Positions 1 through 6,795 of a DNA stretch of 64,000 nt are shown one piece after another (within the stretch, counting starts at the first letter, position 1; every line of letters begins with the position of its first letter). Under the pieces are notes generated by a model. That model was not told where the DNA came from. It made no database searches and worked only from the letters and a program-made list of their open reading frames with translations. This stretch comes from Albidovulum sediminicola. GTDB lineage: Bacteria > Pseudomonadota > Alphaproteobacteria > Rhodobacterales > Rhodobacteraceae. Where the stretch lies: positions 176,371 through 240,370 of the forward strand of contig NZ_JAOWLA010000004.1 in the NCBI RefSeq assembly GCF_025751575.1, written 5' to 3'. Made by a program: the position numbers and the translations under genes.

Positions 1-279
1 GTCGTCCGTGGTTTCGATAGGCTGCCAACCGACCGACAGCGCCTGCATTCCGCCGGCCGACCATTGCACCAGCGCGATCCGCGCGCGCGCCTGCACCAAA
101 GCCTCCGCCACCGCCGGCTCGGAGAGGGCGTCAGCCGTGCCCTCCATCTGGATGCGGTATTCGCCCGCGTCGATGGAGCCCGACACATCGATCGCCAGCA
201 GAAGTGCGACATCGCAGGCGCGCGCAGCGGGTGCGGTCAGGAAGCACAGCGAAAGGCAGAACGCGCGAAGGGCCGACAT
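1..279 (-). CDS. secreted von Willebrand factor A-like (DUF1194-type) protein, 5' part only
   Basis: This reading frame is open from the ATG at 279 to the window edge, giving 93 residues. It starts with a typical Sec signal peptide (hydrophobic stretch at residues 4-17, Ala-rich end near residue 21). This is followed directly by a DVSGSI motif at residues 31-36 after a run of hydrophobic residues, which is the metal-ion-dependent adhesion site of von Willebrand A domains. Rhodobacteraceae carry a family of secreted proteins of this kind (DUF1194) with the same N-terminal layout. An in-frame TGA lies three codons upstream of the ATG, so the start is well fixed. The gene runs out of the window, so its length and C-terminus are unknown. 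Its function is not established; protein binding in the periplasm is a family-level inference. Confidence 0.75.
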   Translation of the reverse strand, partial: MSALRAFCLSLCFLTAPAARACDVALLLAIDVSGSIDAGEYRIQMEGTADALSEPAVAEALVQARARIALVQWSAGGMQALSVGWQPIETTDD

Positions 280-319
280 GCCCGATCATCGCCCCGCCGC
301 TGGAATTCGGCAAGCGTGG

Positions 320-748
320 TCAGCCCATCCGTTCCCCCGAGAGGAGGAGGAGAAGCGCGTCCTGTGGCAAAAGTCCTGCCTGCGCGAAGAAGGTGAGAAA
401 ATCGAAGCAGTTATAGGCCTCGGTGATCTTGTCCCCCTCGATCCGCATCATCACCTGGCCCGCCGCGCAGATGGGCTGGGTTCCCCCCGCCGCCAGGGCA
501 TGGACCGAGATCTGGGCCCAGAGCCAGTCGCCCACCTCCATCGAGCGGTCGATGGTGATGTCGAGGTTGCGCACGAGGGTCAGCAGCGCGGGCACGAGCG
601 CCTTGAAATCCTCCGGCGTGACCTGGCCGTCCGGCATCAGCCCGTCGGCCCCGGTGCGCGGATCGAAATAGCGGTCGACCGCGTCGGGATCGGCCTCGAT
701 CCAGACCTGCCGGTACCAGTTCTGGAGGAATTCGACCTTGGTCATCAT
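320..748 (-). CDS. SnoaL-like / ester-cyclase-fold protein
   Basis: A 142-residue protein with the size and layout of the SnoaL/NTF2-like fold. It has an N-terminal helix with a YRQVWIEAD pattern, a 'DPRTGADGLMPDG' loop, and a C-terminal stretch (residues 95-125) with ITEAYNCFDF, which resembles the ITEGWNNFDF segment of SnoaL-like ester cyclase relatives. Members act as cyclases, isomerases or hydrolases on small organic substrates, and many have no known function. It has no signal peptide and is likely cytoplasmic. Two adjacent ATG codons open the frame (748 and 745), and either could be used. It lies 40 bases upstream of the von Willebrand-type gene on the same strand and downstream of ssrA. 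I infer no specific substrate. Confidence 0.7.
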   Translation of the reverse strand: MMTKVEFLQNWYRQVWIEADPDAVDRYFDPRTGADGLMPDGQVTPEDFKALVPALLTLVRNLDITIDRSMEVGDWLWAQISVHALAAGGTQPICAAGQVMMRIEGDKITEAYNCFDFLTFFAQAGLLPQDALLLLLSGERMG

Positions 749-799
749 CGTCTGGCCCTCACGCCGCGCCTGGCACGACCGTAAGACGAGAAGATTTAC

Positions 800-1110
800 A
801 GGAGGTGAAGTGCAGGCTTCTGTTGCCAGGTGCCTGCGGACCCCGCCTTACGCGGCTAAGCGCAAGGACTTAGTTTCGGCGACCCGAACTGCTTACGCAG
901 CCAGAGCCATTGCCGGAGCACGGTTGTTGTTGGCAACTGTACATTGTGGACCGATAACGGTGGTACCTCACCGAGACAAAGCAAACCCCTTTAGACGTTC
1001 GTCGATCCTATTTCGGCCCCTTCCTCCCCCAACAAGGGTATCTGGTGGAGCCGCCGGGTACCGCCCCCGGGTCCGATCCGCTTATTACGAGCGCGTTTAT
1101 GTCCATAGCC
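800..1110 (-). ncRNA. ssrA: transfer-messenger RNA, circularly permuted two-piece form
   Basis: Read on the minus strand, the acceptor piece comes first and ends in CCA at 1045-1043. A 22-base intervening segment (1042-1021) follows, then the coding piece starts at 1020. The 5' strand GGGGCCG (1020-1014) pairs with CGGCTCC (1053-1047) to form a seven-pair acceptor stem with one G-U pair and an A discriminator at 1046. A five-pair T-stem with a seven-base loop occupies 1070-1054. The sequence AGGATCGACGA just after the 5' strand matches the conserved D-loop-like region of tmRNA. The tag frame is at 934-893, and a helix between 812 and 837 probably belongs to the 3' pseudoknots. This layout is the known alphaproteobacterial arrangement. 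tmRNA rescues stalled ribosomes and marks the unfinished protein for proteolysis. Outer ends are approximate. Confidence 0.92.
893..934 (-). other. tmRNA tag reading frame
   Basis: From a GCC resume codon at 934-932 the frame encodes ANNNRAPAMALAA and stops with TAA at 895-893. The ALAA ending is the usual degradation signal recognised by ClpXP and ClpAP. A charged alanine from the RNA itself would precede the encoded residues. The Asn run and the Met inside the tag differ slightly from the tags I remember for this group. Confidence 0.9.
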
Positions 1111-1131
1111 CGGGCGAACCCGAACGCTGCG

Positions 1132-1160
1132 AATATAGGGCGCCCGCCCGCGCCCCGCAA
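1132..1160 (-). promoter_or_regulatory. sigma-70 type promoter of ssrA
   Basis: On the minus strand a TTGCGG box (1160-1155) is separated by exactly 17 bases from TATATT (1137-1132). Transcription would start around 1125, about 15 bases before the proposed 5' region of the acceptor piece. The match and spacing are good for a housekeeping promoter of a stable RNA. Confidence 0.75.
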
Positions 1161-1269
1161 GGCGCCGCACGCGCAACGAGGTATTTCGCAAAACGGCAAA
1201 TCATCTTCGCTATGCGCAAAATCATCGATCCCCGCGCGGGTATAGTTTTCGCAGATACGGAGGATTCCC

Positions 1270-2187
1270 ATGCCGCTTTCCATGAACCGCGAGGTTTTCA
1301 TCACCTGTGCCGTGACCGGCTCCGGTGCGACTCAGGACCGCAGCCCGCATGTCCCGCGCAGCCCCGAACAGATCGCCAACTCGGCCATCGACGCGGCGAA
1401 GGCCGGTGCCGCCATCGTCCATTGCCATGTGCGCGACCCCGAAACCGGCAAACCCTCGCGCCGGGTCGATCTCTACCGCGAGGTGACCGAACGCATCCGC
1501 GAGGCCGATGTGGACGTGGTCCTGAACCTGACGGCGGGGATGGGCGGCGACATCGTCTTCGGCCCGACCGAAAATCCGATGCAGCTGAACACGCAAGGAA
1601 CCGACATGATCGGCGCCTCAGAGCGGGTCGCGCATGTGGCCGAATGCCTGCCGGAAATCTGCACGCTCGACTGCGGCACGATGAACTTCGCCGAGGCCGA
1701 CTATGTCATGACCAACACGCCCGGCATGCTCCAGGCGATGGGCCGGATGATGACCCACCTGGGCGTCAAGCCCGAGATCGAGGCCTTCGACACCGGCCAC
1801 CTGTGGTACGCCAAGCAGCTTGTCGCGGACGGGATCCTCGACAGCCCCGCGCTGGTGCAGCTCTGCATGGGCGTGCCCTGGGGGGCGCCGAATGACCTCA
1901 ACACCTTCATGGCGATGGTCAACAACGTGCCGTCGGACTGGCAGTGGTCGGCCTTCTCCCTCGGGCGCGACCAGATGGCCTATGCCGCGGCGGCGGTGCT
2001 GGCTGGCGGCAACGTGCGGGTGGGGCTTGAGGACAACCTCTGGCTCGGCAAGGGGCAGCTTGCGACGAACGCGCAGCTCGTCGAGCGCGCGGCGACCATC
2101 GTCGAGAACATGGGCGCCCGCGTGATCGGTCCGGACGAGGTTCGTGCCAAGCTTGGCCTGACCAAGCGCGCGCCTCAGGCGAAGTAA
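1270..2187 (+). CDS. cdhC: beta-keto acid cleavage enzyme (BKACE), probably 3-dehydrocarnitine-cleaving
   Basis: A 305-residue member of the BKACE family (DUF849), the usual length. The zinc-binding HCHVRD motif lies at residues 51-56, and a GLEDNLW segment supplies a conserved Glu near residue 254. The N-terminal ITCAVTGSG stretch is the normal first strand. The family transfers an acyl part from a beta-keto acid to acetyl-CoA, giving acetoacetate and a new CoA ester. Because a carnitine dehydrogenase/thioesterase fusion lies two genes downstream, the substrate is most likely 3-dehydrocarnitine, giving betainyl-CoA and acetoacetate. This matches the known carnitine pathway of Pseudomonas and Sinorhizobium. 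It is the first gene of the operon, with AGGAT as ribosome site. A TATAGT at 1241-1246 may be part of its promoter, without a convincing -35 box. Confidence 0.88.
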   Translation: MPLSMNREVFITCAVTGSGATQDRSPHVPRSPEQIANSAIDAAKAGAAIVHCHVRDPETGKPSRRVDLYREVTERIREADVDVVLNLTAGMGGDIVFGPTENPMQLNTQGTDMIGASERVAHVAECLPEICTLDCGTMNFAEADYVMTNTPGMLQAMGRMMTHLGVKPEIEAFDTGHLWYAKQLVADGILDSPALVQLCMGVPWGAPNDLNTFMAMVNNVPSDWQWSAFSLGRDQMAYAAAAVLAGGNVRVGLEDNLWLGKGQLATNAQLVERAATIVENMGARVIGPDEVRAKLGLTKRAPQAK

Positions 2188-2192
2188 GCTTC

Positions 2193-2831
2193 GTGCCGAC
2201 TGTCCTTTGCTACGGCGACAGCAACACGTTCGGGACGCCCCCCATGGCGTCCCTGAACGAGGACCGCCGCTTTGACCGGGCCACGCGCTGGCCCGGTGTC
2301 TTGGCGGCGGCGCTGGGGCCCGACTGGGACGTAATCGCCGAGGGGTTGCCCGGCCGCACGACCGTGCATGACGACCCGATCGAGGGCGCCCACCGCAACG
2401 GCTTGACGGTCCTTCCCGCCATCGTGGAAAGCCATCGGCCCATCGACGTCGCGGTGCTGATGCTGGGGACCAACGACCTCAAGCAGCGCTTCAGCCTGAC
2501 GGGCTTCGACATCGCGCGTGGTGCGGGGCGGCTGGTCGAGGTCATGCTGGCCTCCGGCCACGTCCGGCAGGTCCTTTGGGTCTGCCCGTCGCCGGTGGTC
2601 GAAACGGGCTGCCTGGCGGAGATGTTCCAGGGCGCCGAGGCGCGGGGGCGGTCGGTCGCGGACTGGTCGCGGCAGTTTGCGGCCGAGCTGGGCGTCAGCT
2701 TCCTGGATGCCGGGACGCTCATCGCGGTCGATCCGCTGGACGGGGTTCACCTGAACGCCGCGGCGCATGGAATTCTGGGCGAGGCGATTGCGGCGCAGGT
2801 GCGCGCCTTGGCCAAGTCCGAAGGTAACTGA
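2193..2831 (+). CDS. SGNH/GDSL family hydrolase
   Basis: A 212-residue hydrolase with the GDS motif very near the N-terminus (Ser10), a GTNDL block (block III Asn) in the middle, and the C-terminal DGVH motif with Asp183 and His186 completing the triad. It has no signal peptide, so it should be cytoplasmic. Relatives are annotated as arylesterases or acyl hydrolases. The GTG start lies five bases after the stop of the BKACE gene, showing tight operon linkage. Inside a carnitine operon it could remove the acyl group of O-acylcarnitines so that free carnitine reaches the dehydrogenase. This is an inference from position. Another possibility is a less specific esterase. Confidence 0.85.
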   Translation: MPTVLCYGDSNTFGTPPMASLNEDRRFDRATRWPGVLAAALGPDWDVIAEGLPGRTTVHDDPIEGAHRNGLTVLPAIVESHRPIDVAVLMLGTNDLKQRFSLTGFDIARGAGRLVEVMLASGHVRQVLWVCPSPVVETGCLAEMFQGAEARGRSVADWSRQFAAELGVSFLDAGTLIAVDPLDGVHLNAAAHGILGEAIAAQVRALAKSEGN

Positions 2832-2913
2832 CCGGCGCTCCGGCCCGAAGGGCCCGCGCTGGTAACAATCAGACGCCCGGACATCGGGCCAACCAACGGA
2901 AAGGACAGCGCAA

Positions 2914-4374
2914 ATGGCGCGCAAGGCAGCGATTATCGGGGGCGGGGTCATCGGCGGCGGCTGGGCTGCCCGCTTCCTTCTGAACGGCTGGGACGTGGCG
3001 GTCTTTGACCCCGATCCCGAGGCCGAGCGCAAGATTGGCGAGGTCTTGGCGAACGCACGCAACGCGCTGCCCGCGCTTTCGGATGTGCCGATGCCGGCCG
3101 AGGGGCGGCTGAGCTTCGCCGACACCATCACGGAAGCCGTGGAAGGCGCTGAGTACATTCAGGAATCTGTCTCTGAACGGTTGGAGTTGAAGCACCGTGT
3201 CTTCGCGCAGATCCAGCAGGCGAGCCACGGGGCGCCCATCGGCTCCTCGACCTCGGGCTTCAAGCCGTCGGAGCTTCAGGAGAATGCGGCCGACCCCTCG
3301 GTCATCTTCGTTGCACACCCGTTCAACCCGGTCTACCTGCTGCCCCTGGCCGAGGTCGTGCCGAGCGCGAAGTCAGATGCAAAGGTGATTGAAAACGCAA
3401 AGGAAATCCTGCGTGAGATCGGGATGTTCCCGCTCCATGTCCGCAAGGAGATCGACGCCCATATCGCCGACCGCTTCCTGGAGGCCGTCTGGCGCGAGGC
3501 TCTGTGGCTCGTCAAGGACGGCATCGCCACGACCGAGGAAATCGACGAGGCGATCCGCATGGGCTTCGGTCTGCGCTGGGGGCAGATGGGTCTTTTCGAA
3601 ACCTATCGCATCGCGGGCGGCGAGGCCGGGATGAAGCACTTCCTGGCGCAGTTCGGTCCCTGCTTGACCTGGCCCTGGACCAAGCTCATGGATGTGCCGG
3701 AGTTCAACGACGAGCTCGTGGACCTGATCGCAGGGCAGTCGGACGCGCAGTCGGGTAAGCATTCCATCCGCGAACTGGAGCGCATCCGCGACCAGAACCT
3801 GATCGGCTTCATGCGTGCGCTGAAGGAGCGCAACTGGGGCGCGGGCAAGGTTCTGCTGGAACATGACGCGCGCCGTCAGGCAGCCTTCCATGCCGATGCG
3901 GCGACACCCGCTGGCGCCCCGCTGGCGCTGGTCAACACGCAGGTTCTGCCGGGATATATCGACTATAACGGTCACATGACCGAAAGCCGATATCTCTACA
4001 TCGCGTCAGATGTTTCGAACGCTTTCCTCGCGTTGATTGGGGCGGGAATGGACTATGTCTCGGCGGGCCACAGCTACTACACCGCTGAAACCCATATCAT
4101 GCATCTGGGCGAGGCGAAGCTGGGTGACCGGCTGACCGGGACGCTTCAGGTCCTGTCCATGGATGAGAAGCGCCTGCACGCCATGATCCGCGTCCTGCGC
4201 GGCGATGAGGTCGTCGCCTCGCTTGAGCAGATGTTCCTGCACGTCGACATGAAGGCGGGCAAGGCCTGCGCGGCCGCGCCTGAGGTTCTGGAGAAGCTGC
4301 GACCCATCGCCAAGGCGCATGAGGCGCTCCCGCGCCCCGAGGCCGCCGGACGCTACGTCGGCCAGCGGAAGTGA
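2914..4374 (+). CDS. cdhA: L-carnitine 3-dehydrogenase fused to betainyl-CoA thioesterase
   Basis: A 486-residue two-domain protein. Residues 1-315 form a 3-hydroxyacyl-CoA-dehydrogenase-type oxidoreductase with a dinucleotide motif IGGGVIGGGWAARF at 8-21 and a conserved HPFNPVYLLPL segment around 133-143, typical of carnitine dehydrogenase. Residues from about 335 form a hot-dog thioesterase with the DYNGHMTES motif, Asp350 being the likely catalytic residue. In Pseudomonas these are separate proteins; the fusion is known in other alphaproteobacteria. The first domain would oxidise carnitine to 3-dehydrocarnitine with NAD+. The second would hydrolyse betainyl-CoA made by the BKACE enzyme, releasing glycine betaine. 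The next gene overlaps its stop codon. Confidence 0.93.
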   Translation: MARKAAIIGGGVIGGGWAARFLLNGWDVAVFDPDPEAERKIGEVLANARNALPALSDVPMPAEGRLSFADTITEAVEGAEYIQESVSERLELKHRVFAQIQQASHGAPIGSSTSGFKPSELQENAADPSVIFVAHPFNPVYLLPLAEVVPSAKSDAKVIENAKEILREIGMFPLHVRKEIDAHIADRFLEAVWREALWLVKDGIATTEEIDEAIRMGFGLRWGQMGLFETYRIAGGEAGMKHFLAQFGPCLTWPWTKLMDVPEFNDELVDLIAGQSDAQSGKHSIRELERIRDQNLIGFMRALKERNWGAGKVLLEHDARRQAAFHADAATPAGAPLALVNTQVLPGYIDYNGHMTESRYLYIASDVSNAFLALIGAGMDYVSAGHSYYTAETHIMHLGEAKLGDRLTGTLQVLSMDEKRLHAMIRVLRGDEVVASLEQMFLHVDMKAGKACAAAPEVLEKLRPIAKAHEALPRPEAAGRYVGQRK

Positions 4375-5132
4375 GTGCGCGGGTCGTCATCACCGCCGGA
4401 GCCTCTGGCATCGGGCTGGCCATGGCGCGGGCGTTCCAGGCGCGGGGCGACCGCGTCTGGGTCACCGATGTCGATGAAGCGGCTTTGGCCGCGGTCCCGG
4501 ACGGGATTGTGGCGGCGCGCGTCGATGCCTCGGACGACGCGCAGATGGGAGGCTTCTTCAAGGAAGTCAGTGCCCTGTGGGGCGGTCTTGATGTTCTGTG
4601 CGCCAATGCCGGGATCAAGGGACCGACCGCGGCGATCGAGGACATGGACCTCGCCCAGTGGCGTGACTGCCTGGCGGTCAATCTTGACGGGGCGATGCTG
4701 GCGGCGAAACACGCCACACCCCTGATGAAGGCCCAGCGGTCCGGCGTGATGACCTTCACCTCCTCGACCGCCGGGCTTTACGGCTTTCCCTATCGCGCGC
4801 CCTATGCGGCAGCGAAATGGGCGGTGATCGGGCTGATGAAGACGGTGGCGATGGAGCTTGGCCCCTTCGGCATCCGCGCCAACGCGATCTGTCCGGGCTC
4901 CGTCAACGGCCCGCGCATCGACCGGGTGTTCGAGGCGGAGGCGGCGGCCAAGGACATGACGCCCGACGCGGTGCGCGCGGGTTATGCGGCTGGCACGGCG
5001 CTCGGATTGCTTTCGGACGCCGAGGACATTGCCAATATGGCGGTTTTCCTGGCCTCCGAGGGCGCGCGGATGGTGTCCGGGCAGGTGATGACGGTCGACG
5101 GCTTCACCATCAACCCGGACCCGAAAGTATGA
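4371..5132 (+). CDS. short-chain dehydrogenase/reductase of the carnitine operon
   Basis: A 253-residue classical SDR. The cofactor loop is written TAGASGIG (residues 8-15), a small variation of TGxxxGIG. The catalytic residues are Ser132, Tyr145 and Lys149, with the usual NAG motif (CANAG) near residue 80 and the C-terminal GQVMTVDGF. The GTG start overlaps the preceding stop as GTGA, so the gene is translationally coupled to the carnitine dehydrogenase. Two roles fit: reduction of the acetoacetate released by the BKACE reaction to 3-hydroxybutyrate, or oxidation of another hydroxylated quaternary amine. The sequence alone does not decide between these. Confidence 0.82.
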   Translation: MSARVVITAGASGIGLAMARAFQARGDRVWVTDVDEAALAAVPDGIVAARVDASDDAQMGGFFKEVSALWGGLDVLCANAGIKGPTAAIEDMDLAQWRDCLAVNLDGAMLAAKHATPLMKAQRSGVMTFTSSTAGLYGFPYRAPYAAAKWAVIGLMKTVAMELGPFGIRANAICPGSVNGPRIDRVFEAEAAAKDMTPDAVRAGYAAGTALGLLSDAEDIANMAVFLASEGARMVSGQVMTVDGFTINPDPKV

Positions 5133-5138
5133 ATGCAG

Positions 5139-5169
5139 CCCCCGCCAGACCATCCCGGCCCGGCGGGGG
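5139..5169. terminator. stem-loop between convergent genes
   Basis: CCCCCGCC (5139-5146) pairs with GGCGGGGG (5162-5169) across a 15-base loop. It fills the 44-base space between the converging SDR and betC genes and could end transcripts from both sides. There is no T-run, so efficiency is uncertain. Confidence 0.5.
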
Positions 5170-5176
5170 AGACGCC

Positions 5177-6688
5177 TTATTCCCCGCGGGGGAAGCGCTT
5201 GGAGTCCTCGAGGATGTTGAGGTCCATGTGGTTGCGCATATAGCGTTCGGAGGCTTTCTGAAGCGGCTGGTAATCCCAGGGGAAGTAGTTGCCGTTGCGC
5301 AGCGCCTCGTAGACGACCCAGCGGCGGGCCTGGCTTTGCCGCACCTCGGCATCGAAGCGGGCGAGGTCCCAACGTGCCTCGGACTTCGCCTTCAGCGCGG
5401 CCAGCGTGTCGGCATGGGCCGGGACATCGGCAAGGTTCGTCAACTCGTGCGGATCGGCCTCAAGGTCGAAGAGCTGGTCGGGGTCCAGCGCGCAGCGGTT
5501 GTACTTCCAGCGCCCGTCGCGCAGCGAGACGAGCGGCGCGTAGGAAGCCTCAGCCGCGTATTCGATCATCACCGGCGCGGTGCGCGCCTGACCGCCCATC
5601 AGCGGCAGAAGGCTTTCGCCGTCGGTCCAGGGCATGACTTCGTCCATGCTGACGCCGGCCAGGTCGCACAGCGTGGGGGTCACGTCGATGGTCGAAACCG
5701 GCGTGTCGATGCGGCGCGCCTCGGCCGAGCTTCCCGCGATCATCAGCGGCACGCGGGCGGAGCCTTCGAAGAAGTTCATCTTGAACCACAGCCCGCGTTC
5801 GCCCAGCATGTCGCCATGATCGGACACGAAGAGGATCACCGCCTCCTGCCGGGTGGTTTCCAGCGCCTCCAGAATCCCCGCAATCTTGTCGTCGAGGTAG
5901 GAGATGTTGGCGAAATAGGCGCGGCGCGACCGGCGGATGTCGTCCTCGGTGATGGTGAAGTTCTTCCAATCGTTGGCGTCGAAGATACGCTTGGAATGGG
6001 CGTCATGCGCCTCATAGGGCATCGCCGGAACCTCGGGCAGCAGGTGCTCGCAGTCCTCGTACAGGTCCCAGTACTTCTTGCGCGCGACGTAGGGGTCGTG
6101 CGGGTGGGTGAAGCTGACGGTCAGGCACCAGGGACGTTCGTCGCCGCCGCGCGCCAGGTCGTAAACCTTGCGGGTGGCGTTGTAGGCGACCTCATCGTCG
6201 TATTCCATCTGGTTGGTGATCTCGGCCACGCCCGCGCCGGTGACGGAGCCCATGTTGTGATACCACCAGTCGATGCGCTCACCCGGCTTGCGGTAATCGG
6301 GGGTCCAGCCGAAGTCGGCGGGGTAGATGTCGGTGGTCAGCCGCTCCTCGAAGCCGTGAAGCTGGTCGGGACCGACGAAATGCATCTTGCCCGACAGGCA
6401 GGTCTGGTAGCCCGCGCGGCGCAGGTGATGGGCGAAGGTCGGGATGTCAGAGGCGAATTCGGCCGCGTTGTCGTAAACCCGTGTGCGCGAGGGAAGCTGG
6501 CCCGACATGAAGGACGCGCGACCCGGTGCGCAAAGGGGCGAGCCGGTGTAGGTGTTGGCGAAGCGCACCGAGCGTGCCGCCAGCGCCTTCAGCGTCGGCG
6601 CGTGCAGCCAGTCCGCCGGGCCGTCGGGAAACAGGGTTCCGTTCAACTGGTCCACCATCAGGATCAGGATGTTCGGCTTCTGGGACAT
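5177..6688 (-). CDS. betC: choline-sulfatase
   Basis: A 503-residue arylsulfatase-family enzyme, close to the usual length of choline sulfatases. Asp13 in LILMVDQ is a metal ligand. Cys53 in SPLCAPGR is the residue converted to formylglycine, and VSDHGDMLGERG carries further metal ligands. The YDDEV segment and the C-terminal region rich in aromatic residues (residues 430-500) fit BetC rather than general sulfatases. It has no signal peptide, which agrees with cytoplasmic hydrolysis of imported choline-O-sulfate to choline and sulfate. The ATG is preceded by AAGGAGAG. Choline from this reaction and betaine from the carnitine operon enter the same osmoprotectant/one-carbon route. betA, betB and betI are not in the window. 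Confidence 0.9.
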   Translation of the reverse strand: MSQKPNILILMVDQLNGTLFPDGPADWLHAPTLKALAARSVRFANTYTGSPLCAPGRASFMSGQLPSRTRVYDNAAEFASDIPTFAHHLRRAGYQTCLSGKMHFVGPDQLHGFEERLTTDIYPADFGWTPDYRKPGERIDWWYHNMGSVTGAGVAEITNQMEYDDEVAYNATRKVYDLARGGDERPWCLTVSFTHPHDPYVARKKYWDLYEDCEHLLPEVPAMPYEAHDAHSKRIFDANDWKNFTITEDDIRRSRRAYFANISYLDDKIAGILEALETTRQEAVILFVSDHGDMLGERGLWFKMNFFEGSARVPLMIAGSSAEARRIDTPVSTIDVTPTLCDLAGVSMDEVMPWTDGESLLPLMGGQARTAPVMIEYAAEASYAPLVSLRDGRWKYNRCALDPDQLFDLEADPHELTNLADVPAHADTLAALKAKSEARWDLARFDAEVRQSQARRWVVYEALRNGNYFPWDYQPLQKASERYMRNHMDLNILEDSKRFPRGE

Positions 6689-6748
6689 CGGGGCTCTCCT
6701 TGTTCGTTTGCGGCACAGCAGACAGCGGGGCGGCGAAAATCACTCGCT

Positions 6749-6765
6749 CCAAAACGACGGTTTGG
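6749..6765. promoter_or_regulatory. near-perfect 17-bp palindrome between betC and the CocE hydrolase gene
   Basis: CCAAAACGACGGTTTGG forms seven of eight possible pairs about a central A. It sits in the 107-base space between two divergent genes, where a shared regulator would bind. The T-N11-A arrangement (TCCAAA...TTTGGCA) resembles LysR-type sites. No regulator gene is nearby to name. Confidence 0.5.
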
Positions 6766-6795
6766 CAACGATAACTTCCAGCGCGGAGGCGCAAG

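Noticed and set aside
1200..1269. Repeated GCAAA-type elements and TATAGT before the BKACE gene as a regulated promoter
   Set aside because: The -35 box is not convincing and the repeats are too short and irregular to defend.
738..1895. 385-codon open frame on the plus strand over the ssrA region
   Set aside because: It runs through the tmRNA and then out of frame through the BKACE gene; the residues are Arg/Pro-rich without a domain.
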